DNA of 64,000 nt from Mycobacterium sp. 3519A (GCF_900240945.1 NZ_OESG01000012.1:1054001-1118000); one strand, 5' to 3'; shown: positions 42,560 to 52,766, counted from the first letter of the stretch. Translations and numbers: made by a program. Notes: generated by a model not told the origin, from the sequence alone.

Positions 42560-44598
42560 TCCTCGGGCACCTCGCGCTCGATCTCGTCCAGCCAGACTCG
42601 GGCCGACATGTCCGACGGCGCCCGCCAGTCACCGCGAGGCGACAACGATCCGCCGTGCGAGACCTTCGGCCCGTTCGGCAGCGCCGAGCGCTTGAATTGG
42701 GAGAACGAGTAGAAGCGCTGTGCGAACACCTGCAGCCAGTGCCGAATCTCCTTCAGCGAGTAGGCCGGTCGCTTCTGGTCGGGGAAACCGACGGGCCAGT
42801 CGCCGCGTTCGGCGTCGCTCCACGCATGCCACGCCAGGAACGCGACCTTCGACGGGCGGAACCCGAACCGCAGCACCTGGAACAGTGAAAAGTCCTGCAG
42901 CACATACGGGCCGACCTTGGATTCGCTGCTCTGGATCTCCTCGTCCTCGCCTGCCGGGACCAATTCCGGGCTGATCTCAGTGTCGAGGACCGACTCCAGC
43001 ACGTCGTTGACGGTGTCGTCGAACTGCTTCGACGAGATCACCCAGCGGATCAAGTGCTGGATCAGTGTCTTGGGCACGCCGCCGTTGACGTTGTAATGCG
43101 ACATCTGGTCGCCCACACCGTAAGTGGACCAGCCAAGGGCGAGTTCCGATAGGTCGCCGGTGCCGAGCACGATGCCGCCACGCTGGTTGGCGAGCCGGAA
43201 CAGGTAGTCGGTGCGCAGACCCGCCTGCACGTTCTCGAACGTGACGTCGTAGACCTTCTCACCGCGCGCGAACGGATGATCCATCTCCTTGAGCATCAGT
43301 TCCGCGGTGGCCTTGATGTCGATGGTCTCGAACGTCACACCGAGCGCCTCGGCGAGTCGCGTCGCGTTGCTCTTGGTGCGTTCCCCCGTGGCGAAGCCCG
43401 GCAGCGTGAACGCGAGAATGTCGCTGCGCGGCCTGCCTTCCCGGTCCATCGCACGGGCGGCGACGATTAACGCGTGGGTGGAGTCCAACCCACCGGACAA
43501 TCCGAGCACCACCTTCGGATAATCCAGCGCCCGCAGCCGTTGCTCGAGACCGGCGACCTGGATGTTGTAGGCCTCGTAGCAATCCTGTTCCAGGCGTTGC
43601 GGATCCGCGGGCACGAACGGGAACCGCTCGATCTCGCGGCGCAATCCGATGTCGCCGCTGGGCGGGTCGAGCTGAAATTCGATGCGGCGGAACGATTCCG
43701 CGGTGATGCCGTGGTGCAGGCGGTTGTCGTCGAAGGTGCCCATCCGAAGCCGCTCCGCGCGCAGCAACTCCAGATCGACATCGGCGACCGAACGCTGGTC
43801 GCCCAGCGCGAACCGCTCCGACTGGACCAGGCACACGCCGTTTTCCCACACCATCGTCTGACCATCCCACGCCAGGTCGGTGGTCGATTCGCCCTCGCCC
43901 GCCGCGGCGTAGACGTAGGCGGCCAGGCACCGCGACGACGCCGACCGCGCCAACAGGCAGCGGTCTTCGGCGCGGCCGATGGTGATGGGGCTGCCGGACA
44001 GGTTGGCCAACACCGTCGCACCCGCCAGTGCCGCCTGCGCGCTGGGCGGGATCGGCACGAACATGTCCTCGCAGATCTCGACGTGCAGCACGAAGCCGGG
44101 TAGGTCTGTTGCGGTGAACAACAGGTCGGGCCCGAACGGCACGTCGGCCTCCCCGATCCTGATCGCGCCGCGCATCGCGTCGCCTGCCGCCATCTGGCGT
44201 CGCTCGTAGAACTCCCGGTACGTCGGCAGGTACGACTTCGGCACCACGCCGAGGATCCGGCCGCGGTGGATCACCACGGCGGTGTTGTAGATCCGGTGCT
44301 GATATCGCAGCGGCGCACCGATCACCAGCACCGGCATCAGTTCGGCCGATGCGACGACGACGTCGAGCAGCGCGTCCTCGACCGCGTCCAGCAGCGCGTC
44401 CTGCAGCAGGATGTCCTCGATCGAGTAGCCGGACAGCGTCAGCTCGGGAAACACCGCCAGCGCGACGCTGTCGTCATGGCAGGCCCTGGCCACCCGCACG
44501 ACCGACTCGGCGTTGGCCGCGGGATCGGCGATGCTCGTGTGGTGGGTGCACGCCGCCACTCGCACGAACCCGTGGCGATAAGCCGAATAGAAATCCAT
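42556..44598 (-). CDS. nadE: Glutamine-dependent NAD+ synthetase
   Basis: 680 aa, the long two-domain form. N-terminal glutaminase (nitrilase fold) with catalytic Glu52 (FPELTLSGYS), Lys121 (PKSYLPTY) and Cys176 (EICEDMF), identical in number to M. tuberculosis NadE. C-terminal ATP-pyrophosphatase domain with SGGLDSTHALI. It amidates deamido-NAD+, the last step of NAD synthesis. Positional counterpart of Rv2438c. Confidence 0.97.
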   Translation of the reverse strand: MDFYSAYRHGFVRVAACTHHTSIADPAANAESVVRVARACHDDSVALAVFPELTLSGYSIEDILLQDALLDAVEDALLDVVVASAELMPVLVIGAPLRYQHRIYNTAVVIHRGRILGVVPKSYLPTYREFYERRQMAAGDAMRGAIRIGEADVPFGPDLLFTATDLPGFVLHVEICEDMFVPIPPSAQAALAGATVLANLSGSPITIGRAEDRCLLARSASSRCLAAYVYAAAGEGESTTDLAWDGQTMVWENGVCLVQSERFALGDQRSVADVDLELLRAERLRMGTFDDNRLHHGITAESFRRIEFQLDPPSGDIGLRREIERFPFVPADPQRLEQDCYEAYNIQVAGLEQRLRALDYPKVVLGLSGGLDSTHALIVAARAMDREGRPRSDILAFTLPGFATGERTKSNATRLAEALGVTFETIDIKATAELMLKEMDHPFARGEKVYDVTFENVQAGLRTDYLFRLANQRGGIVLGTGDLSELALGWSTYGVGDQMSHYNVNGGVPKTLIQHLIRWVISSKQFDDTVNDVLESVLDTEISPELVPAGEDEEIQSSESKVGPYVLQDFSLFQVLRFGFRPSKVAFLAWHAWSDAERGDWPVGFPDQKRPAYSLKEIRHWLQVFAQRFYSFSQFKRSALPNGPKVSHGGSLSPRGDWRAPSDMSARVWLDEIEREVPED

Positions 44599-44641
44599 GC
44601 CTCAATGTTGCCCGAAAACGGATCGGGGTATGCAAAAGCCC

Positions 44642-45181
44642 ATGAGTGACGTCGCTGTGCTGGTCATAGACATGTTGAACACGTATGCGCACGAGGACGC
44701 CGAGGTGCTGGCAGACAATGTGGCCAAGATCGTCGATCCGCTGGCCGGGCTCATTTCGCAGGCCCGAGACCGCGACGACGTGGATGTGATCTACGTCAAC
44801 GACAACTTCGGCGACTTCACCGCCGATTTCGACGACATCGCCGAGGCGGCGTGCACCGGAGAGCGCCCCGAGTTGGTGACACCGATCGCGCCCGACGAGG
44901 CCAGCAAGCGCCTGCTCAAGGTGCGGCACAGCGCGTTCTACGCCAGCTCACTGGACTATCTGCTCGGCCGGCTGGAGGCCAAGCGGCTGATCCTGACCGG
45001 CCAGGTCACCGAACAGTGCATTCTCTACACCGCGCTCGACGCCTACGTGCGCCATTTCGAGGTCATCGTGGCGCCCGACGCCGTCGCGCACATCGATCCC
45101 GAACTCAGCGATGCCGCGCTGACGATGATGAACAAGAACATGCACGCCGAGATCGTGCCCGCTGGGAAGTGCCTGAAGTAG
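44642..45181 (+). CDS. Cysteine hydrolase, isochorismatase-like family
   Basis: 179 aa from ATG 44642; ATG 44630 (with GGGG upstream) is an alternative adding four residues. Catalytic triad is visible: Asp10 (VLVIDMLNTY), Lys93 (LLKVRHSAF) and Cys126 (QVTEQCILYT). Members include nicotinamidases, isochorismatases and N-carbamoyl hydrolases. It is divergent from nadE, so a nicotinamidase-type role is tempting, but the nicotinamidase metal motif (DxH) is not evident. Substrate open. Confidence 0.85.
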   Translation: MSDVAVLVIDMLNTYAHEDAEVLADNVAKIVDPLAGLISQARDRDDVDVIYVNDNFGDFTADFDDIAEAACTGERPELVTPIAPDEASKRLLKVRHSAFYASSLDYLLGRLEAKRLILTGQVTEQCILYTALDAYVRHFEVIVAPDAVAHIDPELSDAALTMMNKNMHAEIVPAGKCLK

Positions 45182-45215
45182 GTTTCACGCCACTGCGCGC
45201 GGGTAGGCGTTACCC

Positions 45216-47636
45216 GTGGTCACACGCGACCGGATCGCCGAACCCTGGGGCGGCCGAACGCCGTACGGACGAGGCGAACGGTGGCCGACCCGCGTCGACA
45301 CCTACCTGACCGACGACGCCGTCGACCATTGGGCGCAGTCGGCCTCCGTATTGCATTCCAACGGTGACGGCATGGACATCGCGGTGAAAGACGGCCGCAT
45401 CGTCGGTGTACGCGGACGCGCCGACGACCGGGTCAACCACGGCAGGCTCGATCCGAAGGATCTCTACGGCTGGCAGGCCAACGCCGCACCCGACCGCCTC
45501 ACCGCCCCGATGGTCCGGCGCCACGGCGAACTCGTCGAAACCGATTGGGACACCGCGATGGACGAGATCGTCGAGCGCAGCAAGGCGTTGCTCGACGGGT
45601 TCGGACCCGGGTCGTTCGGCTTCTACACCTCCGGTCAGTTGTTCCTCGAGGAGTACTACACGTTGGGCGTCATCGCTCACGGCGCGATCGGCACCAACCA
45701 CGTCGACGGCAACACCCGCCTGTGCACCGCCACCGCCGCGGAGGCGCTGAAGGAGTCATTCGGCTGCGACGGGCAACCGGGCTCCTACACCGACATCGAC
45801 CACGCCGACGTGATCGCGCTGTACGGCCACAACGTCGCCGAAACCCAGACCGTGCTGTGGATGCGGATGCTGGACCGGTTGGCGGGGGAGAATCCGCCTG
45901 CCCTGGTGTGCGTCGACCCGCGGCAAACGCCGGTCGCCTGGCACGCCACCGTCCACCTGGCGCCGCTGCCGGGAACCAATGTGGCGTTGATGAACTCGCT
46001 GCTGCACGAGATCGTCCGCAACGACTGGGTCGACGACGAATATGTCGCCGCGCACGCCGTCGGTTTCGACGAACTACGCAAGCGGGTCGACGAATTTCCA
46101 CCCCAGCGGGCCGAGGATATCTGCGGCGTGCCTGCGGGTGATATCCGCGAGGCCGCGCGACTCATCGGCACGGCGACCGCGTTGACGTCGACTGTGCTGC
46201 AGGGCTTCTACCAATCGAACCAGGCCACCGCGGCGGCGGTGCAGGTCAACAACATTCACATCCTGCGCGGCATGCTTGGCCGGCCAGGATGTGGGGTGCT
46301 GCAGATGAACGGTCAGCCCACCGCCGAGAACACGCGAGAATGCGGCGCAGACGGGGACCTCGCTGGTTTTCGCAACTGGTCCAACGACAGCCACATCGCC
46401 GAACTCGCCGAACTGTGGAACATCGAGCCCATGCAGATACCGCACTACGCGCCGCCGACCCATGCGATGCAGATGTTCCGTTACGCCGAGCAGGGCACGC
46501 TGCGACTGCTGTGGGTCAGTGCCACCAACCCGGCGGTGTCGCTGCCCGAATTGGCCCGCGTGCGAAGCATTCTCGCGCAGGAGCGATTGTTCCTGGTGGT
46601 GCAGGACATCTTCCTGACGGAGACCGCCGAACTCGCCGACGTGGTGCTGCCCGCCGCGGCGTGGGGCGAGAAGACCGGCACGTTCACCAACGCCGACCGC
46701 ACAGTTCACTTGTCGGAGAAGGCGGTCGACCCGCCAGGGCAGGCCAGGCCCGATCTGGACATCTTCCTCGATTTCGCGCATCGGATGGATTTCCGGGACA
46801 AGGACGGGGCTCCCCTGCCGAATTGGAAGGATGCCGAGTCGGCGTTCGAGGCGTGGAAGCGATGCAGCGCGGGACGGCCGTGTGACTACACCGGGCTCAG
46901 CTACGCCAAGCTGCGGGGTTCGGGTGGAATCCAGTGGCCCTGCAACGACGAGAATCCTGACGGGACCGAACGGTTGTACGCCGACGGCACGTTCCTGGCG
47001 CAACCCGACTACTGCGAGGCCTACGGCAAGGACCTGATCACCGGCGCGCCACTGGAACCCACCGAGTACCGGGCGATGAACCCCGACGGCAAGGCCATCA
47101 TCAAAGCCGCCGAGTACCTGCCACCGCACGAACTTCCGAGGAGCGACCGCCCGTTCGTGTTGATCACCGGGCGCACGGTGTACCAGTTCCACACACGCAC
47201 CAAGACCGGGCGCGCGCCGCAACTGCGCGACGCCGCGCCGGAAGTGTGGGTCGAGGTGTCGGAGTCTGACGCATCCCGGTTGCAGATCCACGAAGGCGAT
47301 GTGACCGAGGTGTGCACCGCACGCGGCACGGTGTCAGCCAAGGCGCGAATCAGCGGGATACGCGAAGGCGTGCTATTTCTGCCATTCCACTACGGCTACT
47401 GGGACAGCCGCGACGGTATGAACCGTGACCGGGCGGCCAACGAGCTGACCATCACCGACTGGGACCCCTGCTCGAAGCAACCGATCTTCAAAACCGCTGC
47501 TGCACAACTACGCCGGGTCGCCGACGGGGCCGGCCCCGCACCCGCGCCGACGACCGCGGCGGCCAAACCGGTGACCGGCGACGTGCCGGACACCGTCGGC
47601 GGTCCGGACGCCGAAGTGACCGAGTCGGAGGGTTGA
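45216..47636 (+). CDS. Molybdopterin oxidoreductase lacking the N-terminal [4Fe-4S] ligands
   Basis: 806 aa from GTG 45216. Overall fold of the DMSO-reductase family (formate dehydrogenase/nitrate reductase type): GFYTSGQLFLEEYYTLG, TNHVDGNTRLCTATAAEAL with Cys170 in the Mo-ligand position, CVDPRQTP, GCGVLQMNGQP, FLTETAELADVVLPAA and a C-terminal MopB domain (VEVSESDASRLQIHEGDVTE). The N-terminal Cx2Cx3C...C that normally binds FS0 reads Ser44, His47, Asp51 and Asp79 (SVLHSNGDGMD, GRLDPKDLYGW), so no cluster can form there. Cytoplasmic (no Tat signal). The electron route and substrate are unknown; a helical partner gene follows after 1 nt. Confidence 0.9.
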   Translation: MVTRDRIAEPWGGRTPYGRGERWPTRVDTYLTDDAVDHWAQSASVLHSNGDGMDIAVKDGRIVGVRGRADDRVNHGRLDPKDLYGWQANAAPDRLTAPMVRRHGELVETDWDTAMDEIVERSKALLDGFGPGSFGFYTSGQLFLEEYYTLGVIAHGAIGTNHVDGNTRLCTATAAEALKESFGCDGQPGSYTDIDHADVIALYGHNVAETQTVLWMRMLDRLAGENPPALVCVDPRQTPVAWHATVHLAPLPGTNVALMNSLLHEIVRNDWVDDEYVAAHAVGFDELRKRVDEFPPQRAEDICGVPAGDIREAARLIGTATALTSTVLQGFYQSNQATAAAVQVNNIHILRGMLGRPGCGVLQMNGQPTAENTRECGADGDLAGFRNWSNDSHIAELAELWNIEPMQIPHYAPPTHAMQMFRYAEQGTLRLLWVSATNPAVSLPELARVRSILAQERLFLVVQDIFLTETAELADVVLPAAAWGEKTGTFTNADRTVHLSEKAVDPPGQARPDLDIFLDFAHRMDFRDKDGAPLPNWKDAESAFEAWKRCSAGRPCDYTGLSYAKLRGSGGIQWPCNDENPDGTERLYADGTFLAQPDYCEAYGKDLITGAPLEPTEYRAMNPDGKAIIKAAEYLPPHELPRSDRPFVLITGRTVYQFHTRTKTGRAPQLRDAAPEVWVEVSESDASRLQIHEGDVTEVCTARGTVSAKARISGIREGVLFLPFHYGYWDSRDGMNRDRAANELTITDWDPCSKQPIFKTAAAQLRRVADGAGPAPAPTTAAAKPVTGDVPDTVGGPDAEVTESEG

Positions 47637-47637
47637 C

Positions 47638-48117
47638 ATGAAACTCGCGCTCGCGCTGCGGGAGTTGCACCGGTCGGAGGCAGGCCTGGCCCGGTCGTTG
47701 GACGCGATCGCCGCACGGCACCACAACGACCACGGAATCCATCACGTGGCCCGCGACCTGGCCGTGTGGTCCCGCGAGCACGTCGAGTTGATATCCGACA
47801 TCGGCAGACGGTACGGAGTGCGGTTACGTGCGAACCCGCGGACGACGACCCTCGCGGAGCCGGTCCAGGAGTGGATCAGCGATCGCCTCGGCCGCAGGCC
47901 GGAACCGGCCCTGCTGTTGCTGGCCGACCTGCGCAGGCTGCACCGGCTTGCCGCGGGCGTATCTGTGGACTGGGAGCTGTTGGCGCAGGGCGCGCAGGCG
48001 GCCAAGGACGACGAACTGCTGGCGCTCACGCAGCGCTGTCATCCGCAGGCGCTGCGCCAGATGCGTTGGGCGAACGCGATGCTGAAGGAGTTGTCGCCGC
48101 AGGCCCTCGCGAACTGA
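47638..48117 (+). CDS. Helical protein of unknown function, coupled to the molybdoenzyme
   Basis: 159 aa; ATG is 1 nt after the oxidoreductase stop. Almost all-helical by composition. His-rich segment AARHHNDHGIHHVARDL near residues 26-42, then HVELISDIGRRYG and a C-terminal QALRQMRWANAMLKEL. The pattern recalls a ferritin-like or four-helix bundle and could bind metal, but no family motif is recognised. Tight coupling suggests a dedicated partner or maturation factor (inference). Confidence 0.65.
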   Translation: MKLALALRELHRSEAGLARSLDAIAARHHNDHGIHHVARDLAVWSREHVELISDIGRRYGVRLRANPRTTTLAEPVQEWISDRLGRRPEPALLLLADLRRLHRLAAGVSVDWELLAQGAQAAKDDELLALTQRCHPQALRQMRWANAMLKELSPQALAN

Positions 48118-48217
48118 CGACGTCGGCTGCTGTTGGTCTGTGGTTCGCCTGCGCGCACCGCGCATTTTGATCGGATCGCGCATCGTGAGACCACACCACC
48201 CAACTCCGGAGGTCATC

Positions 48218-48703
48218 ATGAACAAGCCTGCTGCTCAACGTCGTTCACGTTCCTTGCTGCCTGAACTGTCCGGTCTGCTCAGCACCCTTCCTTCGTTCGC
48301 CGATCTGCGTCCGCTGTTGGACGGCCGTGTGTTGCGGATCGAGGACGAGCACAAGGACGGCCGCTATGAGGTGCGCGCCGAACTTCCCGGCGTCGACCCG
48401 GTCGAGGACATCGAGATCACGGTCCACGACGGCCGGCTGACCATCAGGGCCGAGCGCAGACCGGCCGGTGAATCCGCCGGTCGCTCCTTCACCCGGACGG
48501 TCGCGCTACCTGCGGGCGCCTCAGAAGACGAGATCACCGCCAGCTACGACCGGGGCATCCTGACCGTGTCCGTCTCGCTCACCCAGGACAGCCCAGCCCA
48601 GAAGCCGGTCGAGGTCATGGAGACGATCTCCGCCGACGACGTGCAGCCGGCGCTGGAGGCCGGCGAACACCAGGAGCACACCGAGCAGCACCAACCCGCC
48701 TGA
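48218..48703 (+). CDS. hspX: Hsp20/alpha-crystallin small heat-shock protein, HspX-like
   Basis: 161 aa from ATG 48218 with ribosome-binding site CGGAGG. The N-terminus SLLPELSGLLSTLPSFADL and the crystallin domain start DGRYEVRAELPGVDPVEDI follow M. tuberculosis HspX/Acr closely; GILTVSVSL is the end of the core. Acr is an ATP-independent chaperone of dormancy controlled by DosR. No DosR-type palindrome is seen in the 100 bp upstream. The acidic, His/Gln-rich tail after residue 140 is longer than in HspX. Confidence 0.88.
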   Translation: MNKPAAQRRSRSLLPELSGLLSTLPSFADLRPLLDGRVLRIEDEHKDGRYEVRAELPGVDPVEDIEITVHDGRLTIRAERRPAGESAGRSFTRTVALPAGASEDEITASYDRGILTVSVSLTQDSPAQKPVEVMETISADDVQPALEAGEHQEHTEQHQPA

Positions 48704-48714
48704 GCCGGATCGCC

Positions 48715-48727
48715 TAGCCTGGGAGAC
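48715..48727 (+). promoter_or_regulatory. -10 element of the sirtuin gene
   Basis: TAGCCT (48715-48720), 7 nt before GTG 48728; leaderless arrangement just after the hsp20 stop. Confidence 0.5.
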
Positions 48728-49564
48728 GTGGAGGCACCGGAACTCGTCGCGCTGCTGCGTGGGCGGCGTGTTGCGGTGCTCACCGGCGCGGGAATGTCCA
48801 CCGACTCCGGCATCCCCGACTACCGGGGCCCGGACTCACCGCCGAGCAATCCGATGACGATCCGCCAGTTCACCTCGGACCGTGCGTTTCGGCAGCGGTA
48901 CTGGGCGCGCAATCACGTCGGCTGGCGGCACATGGACCAGACGCTGCCCAACGCAGGCCACCGCGCGCTGGCCGCGCTGGAACGTGCGGGAGTCGTCGCG
49001 GGCGTCATCACCCAGAACGTCGACCTGCTGCACACCAAGGCAGGCAGTCGCATCGTGATCAATCTGCACGGCACCTACGCGCAGGTGGTCTGCCTCGATT
49101 GCGGGCACGGTATGACGCGCGCCGCGCTCGGCGAGATGCTCGATGCCGCCAACCCCGGCTTCATCGAACGCGCCGAGAAGGTCGGCGGCATCGCCGTCGC
49201 ACCCGACGCCGACGCGGTGGTGGACGACACCGCGTCCTTCGTGATCGTCGACTGCCCGGTGTGCGGCGGCATGCTCAAGCCCGACATCGTCTACTTCGGC
49301 GAGAACGTCCCGAAAGACCGTGTGGACGTGGCGTATTCGCTTGTCGACGGCGCCGACGCGCTGCTGGTCGCCGGCTCGTCGCTGACGGTCTACTCCGGAT
49401 ACCGGTTCGTCCGGCACGCCACGGCGCTCGGCATGCCGGTCGCGATCATCAACCGCGGCCCCACCCGCGGCGACGCGCATGCGACGGTGAAGATCGACAG
49501 CGGCTGCTCGGAAATGCTGGCGCTGCTGGCCGACGAACTGCCCACGGTTGCGAGTTCGGCGTAG
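48728..49564 (+). CDS. Sir2-family NAD-dependent protein deacylase
   Basis: 278 aa from GTG 48728. NAD-binding motif LTGAGMSTDSGIPDYRG (18-34), TQNVDLLH, catalytic His in LHGTYAQ, and the zinc site CLDC...CPVC. The sequence between is typical of SIRT4-like (class II) bacterial sirtuins. The Ala-Tyr/Arg pair typical of class III desuccinylases is not evident. It removes acyl groups from lysines with NAD. The next gene starts directly after its stop. Confidence 0.92.
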   Translation: MEAPELVALLRGRRVAVLTGAGMSTDSGIPDYRGPDSPPSNPMTIRQFTSDRAFRQRYWARNHVGWRHMDQTLPNAGHRALAALERAGVVAGVITQNVDLLHTKAGSRIVINLHGTYAQVVCLDCGHGMTRAALGEMLDAANPGFIERAEKVGGIAVAPDADAVVDDTASFVIVDCPVCGGMLKPDIVYFGENVPKDRVDVAYSLVDGADALLVAGSSLTVYSGYRFVRHATALGMPVAIINRGPTRGDAHATVKIDSGCSEMLALLADELPTVASSA

Positions 49565-50227
49565 ATGACCGACGACGACGCCAACTGGTTGCAGTCGCTG
49601 CTGGAGCGCAAGCGACCCGATCCTGGACCGGTCGCCGGGCGGTGGGCGCTTGGCGTCGGCGACATGGTGGCGGATCACCCGCTGACACCGGACAGACTGC
49701 ACTGGCTGGCCCGCAAGCTGAACCACTTCGGCGGGGTGGCGATCAGCGAGGACGGAGTGGAATTCGATGGCGACCACGTCAAGTGGTCCGATGTCACCGA
49801 GATCCGCACCCGCAGCCTGATCGAGTATCTGTTCACCGGCGGCGTGGACAAGCAGGTAGACAAGCTGCCGCTGCCGTGGTTTCCATTCCGCGGCAAGGTG
49901 ATCCAGGCGATCTCGCGAGCAGCCTTGACGCTGTTGCTCGCCGCGGCCAAGCAGCAACTCGAGGGCGGCGCGCTGGAAATCCGGATCCCCGCCGAGGTTC
50001 ACCACCGCGGCTTGCTCGGCACCCGTGAGCTGGCGCCGGGGATGCTCGCCGCCGTGGTGCTGGCGGATCCGGTGGTGCGTCAGTGTTTTGAGGCGACGGC
50101 CGAAGCCCATGGCGTCACGGTGTGCCCCGCCGAGGACGATGTGATGGCCGACGCCGACCGCCGCGCCGAGCAGATCAAGTCGCTGCTGGCCACGGTGCAG
50201 GCCAAGATCGACAGGCTGACGCCCTAG
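49565..50227 (+). CDS. Conserved hypothetical protein, 220 aa
   Basis: ATG follows the sirtuin stop with no gap. No recognised domain. Soluble; strand-rich middle ([21 protein letters not shown] resembles a PH-like strand pair), one amphipathic helix ([18 protein letters not shown]) and a C-terminal coiled-coil-like helix ([18 protein letters not shown]). It overlaps proB tail to tail by 4 nt. Function unknown. Confidence 0.72.
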   Translation: MTDDDANWLQSLLERKRPDPGPVAGRWALGVGDMVADHPLTPDRLHWLARKLNHFGGVAISEDGVEFDGDHVKWSDVTEIRTRSLIEYLFTGGVDKQVDKLPLPWFPFRGKVIQAISRAALTLLLAAAKQQLEGGALEIRIPAEVHHRGLLGTRELAPGMLAAVVLADPVVRQCFEATAEAHGVTVCPAEDDVMADADRRAEQIKSLLATVQAKIDRLTP

Positions 50228-51324
50228 ACGGCGACCAGATCGTCGGCGTGCACGGCGGGGCGGCGCATGTCCGCGGGCAGATCCGAGGTCGACCGGCCCA
50301 GCATGGTGGCCAACTCGTTGTGGTCGTAGGCCACCACCCCGCGGGCCACCATGGTCGCGTCCTGTGAGCGCAACTCGACGACGTCGCCGCCGTAGAACCG
50401 CCCGGACACCGCGGTGATGCCGGCGGGTAACAGCGAACGGCGTTGCCGCACAACCGCTCGCACCGCGCCGTCGTCCAACGTCAGCGCGCCTGCCGATTCG
50501 GCCGCGTAGCGCACCCAGAACCTGCGCGCTGACATGCGTTCGGCCCGCGGTGCGAACACCGTGCCCACCGACGCGTCGGCCAGCGCGGTCGCCGCGTCCG
50601 CCGCGGCGGCCAACAACACCGGCACGCCTGCGTCGGAGGCCAACAGCGCCGACGACAACTTCGACGCCATCCCGCCGGTGCCCAGATGGCTGCCGCGGCC
50701 GGCCACCACACCGTCGAGATCGGCGGGGCCGTCGACCTCAGGGATGAAGCGCGCGTTGCCTTTTCGCGGATCCGAGTCGTAGAGGCCGTCGATGTCGGAC
50801 AGCAGCACCAGCGCGTCGGCGCCCACCAGGTGCGCGACCAACGCCGACAGCCGGTCGTTGTCGCCGAACCGGATCTCGTTGGTGGCCACCGTGTCGTTCT
50901 CGTTGACGATCGCGACCGCATGCAATGCCCGCAACCGGTCCAGCGTGCGCTGCGCGTTGGTGTGCTGCACCCGCATCGAGATGTCGTGGGCGGTCAGCAG
51001 CACCTGACCGACGGTGCGTTCATACCGGGCGAACGCCGCGCTCCACGCGTTCACCAGCGCCACCTGCCCGACGCTGGCCGCGGCCTGCTTGGTGGCCAGA
51101 TCGGTGGGCCGCTTGGACAGCCGCAGCGGTTCGATACCCGCCGCGATCGCGCCGGATGACACGATCACCACGTCGGAGCCCGCCTTCATGCGGCCCTCGA
51201 TCGCGTCGGCCAGCACGGCCAGCCTGCTCGCGTCGAACACACCTGCCGGGGTGGTCAGCGCGGTGGTGCCGATCTTGATGACGACGCTGCGCGCGGTGCG
51301 GATGGCATCCCGATGCTGGCTCAC
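50224..51324 (-). CDS. proB: Glutamate 5-kinase with PUA domain
   Basis: 366 aa from GTG 51324 (GTGA overlap with obg). Amino-acid-kinase domain: [48 protein letters not shown]-terminal PUA domain ([20 protein letters not shown]). First step of proline synthesis, normally feedback-inhibited by proline. The obg-proB order matches M. tuberculosis. Confidence 0.97.
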   Translation of the reverse strand: MSQHRDAIRTARSVVIKIGTTALTTPAGVFDASRLAVLADAIEGRMKAGSDVVIVSSGAIAAGIEPLRLSKRPTDLATKQAAASVGQVALVNAWSAAFARYERTVGQVLLTAHDISMRVQHTNAQRTLDRLRALHAVAIVNENDTVATNEIRFGDNDRLSALVAHLVGADALVLLSDIDGLYDSDPRKGNARFIPEVDGPADLDGVVAGRGSHLGTGGMASKLSSALLASDAGVPVLLAAAADAATALADASVGTVFAPRAERMSARRFWVRYAAESAGALTLDDGAVRAVVRQRRSLLPAGITAVSGRFYGGDVVELRSQDATMVARGVVAYDHNELATMLGRSTSDLPADMRRPAVHADDLVAV

Positions 51325-52766
51325 GAGTCACCGCCAGGGCGTCGCCGCTCGCGCCGCGCGGCCTTGCGCTCGGCGGCGCCGACACGGTCCGTCTGCTCCA
51401 ACCGCGCGTCTGTGCCACGGCCGGACAGCGTGACATCCACCCCCGCCGGGGTCTGCGGCTCCCAGTCGAACGTCACGTCGCCGATCGTCACCGCGCAACC
51501 CGGCTTGGCGCCGAGGCGCAGCAGTTCGTCCTCGACACCGAGGCGGGCCAACCGGTCGCCCAGATATCCGACGGCCTCGTCATTGTCGAAATCGGTTTGG
51601 TTGACCCAGCGTTCGGGCCGGACGCCGCGCACCACGAAGCCGCCCTGGCCGTCGGGTTCGACGGTGAACCCGCTCTCGTCCACCGGGACCGGCCGGATCA
51701 CCGGCCGCCGCGGCACCACGGGCGGCTGCGCCGCGCGGTACGCCTCGACCATGTCCCACAGCGCGAAGGTCAACGGCCGCAAGCCCTCTCGGGACACGGT
51801 CGACACCTCGTACACCGGCCAGCCGAAGCGCCGGGCGATCTCGTCGCGGACGAAATCAGCCAACTCACGCGCGTCGGGCACGTCGATCTTGTTGAGCACC
51901 ACCGCGCGTGGGCGTTCGGCGAGATCACCGAGCGTAAGGTCGCCCTGCAGCGTCGGGGTGTAGGCGGCCAATTCCGCTTCCAGCGCCTCGATGTCGGACA
52001 CCGGGTCGCGGCCGGGTTCCATCGTCGCGCAGTCGACCACGTGCACCAGCACCGCGCAACGCTCGATGTGCCGCAGGAAATCCAGACCGAGGCCGCGGCC
52101 TTCGGATGCGCCGGGAATCAGGCCGGGAACGTCGGCGACGGTGAAGGTGTGCTCCCCCGCGGACACCACACCGAGGTTGGGCGTCAGCGTGGTGAACGGA
52201 TAGTCGGCGATCTTCGGTTTGGCCGCGGAGATCGACGACACCAGCGACGACTTGCCCGCCGACGGGAAGCCGACAAGACCGACGTCGGCGACCGTCTTGA
52301 GTTCCAACGTGAGGTCGCGGACCTGGCCCTTCTCGCCGAGCAACGCGAAGCCCGGCGCCTTGCGCGCCCGCGACGCCAGCGCGGCGTTGCCAAGGCCGCC
52401 GCGGCCACCCGCGGCCGCTTCGAACCGGGTGCCCGCCCCGACCAGGTCGGCGAGCAGCCTGCCGTTCTCGTCGAGCACGACGGTGCCGTCGGGCACCTTC
52501 ACCTCGAGGTCGGCGCCTGCGGCGCCGTCGCGGTTGCTGCCCGCGCCCTGCTTACCGGAGGGCGCGACGATGTGCGGGTGGAAATGGAAGTCGAGCAGGG
52601 TGTGCACCTGCGGGTCGACGACCAGGATGACGCTGCCGCCGCGGCCGCCGTTACCGCCGTCGGGTCCGCCGAGCGGCTTGAACTTCTCGCGGTGCACTGA
52701 CGCGCACCCGTTACCCCCGTTACCGGCCCGCGCGTGGATCACGACGCGGTCTACGAACCGGGGCAT
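51321..52766 (-). CDS. obg: Obg/CgtA GTPase
   Basis: 481 aa. Glycine-rich Obg domain at the N-terminus ([26 protein letters not shown]), then G1 [10 protein letters not shown], switch region [11 protein letters not shown]3 [11 protein letters not shown]4 NKIDVPD, and the C-terminal OCT domain (about 350-440). Ribosome-associated, essential, links 50S maturation to nucleotide levels. Downstream of rpmA by 83 nt, in which a hairpin lies. Confidence 0.97.
   Translation of the reverse strand: MPRFVDRVVIHARAGNGGNGCASVHREKFKPLGGPDGGNGGRGGSVILVVDPQVHTLLDFHFHPHIVAPSGKQGAGSNRDGAAGADLEVKVPDGTVVLDENGRLLADLVGAGTRFEAAAGGRGGLGNAALASRARKAPGFALLGEKGQVRDLTLELKTVADVGLVGFPSAGKSSLVSSISAAKPKIADYPFTTLTPNLGVVSAGEHTFTVADVPGLIPGASEGRGLGLDFLRHIERCAVLVHVVDCATMEPGRDPVSDIEALEAELAAYTPTLQGDLTLGDLAERPRAVVLNKIDVPDARELADFVRDEIARRFGWPVYEVSTVSREGLRPLTFALWDMVEAYRAAQPPVVPRRPVIRPVPVDESGFTVEPDGQGGFVVRGVRPERWVNQTDFDNDEAVGYLGDRLARLGVEDELLRLGAKPGCAVTIGDVTFDWEPQTPAGVDVTLSGRGTDARLEQTDRVGAAERKAARRERRRPGGDS

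Noticed and set aside
44597..44641. Earlier ATG at 44597 for the cysteine hydrolase
   Set aside because: It overlaps the nadE start head to head and adds residues (MPQCCPKTDRG) not expected in the family.
48118..48217. DosR box before the HspX-like gene
   Set aside because: No palindrome resembling GGGACT...AGTCCC was found in this stretch.
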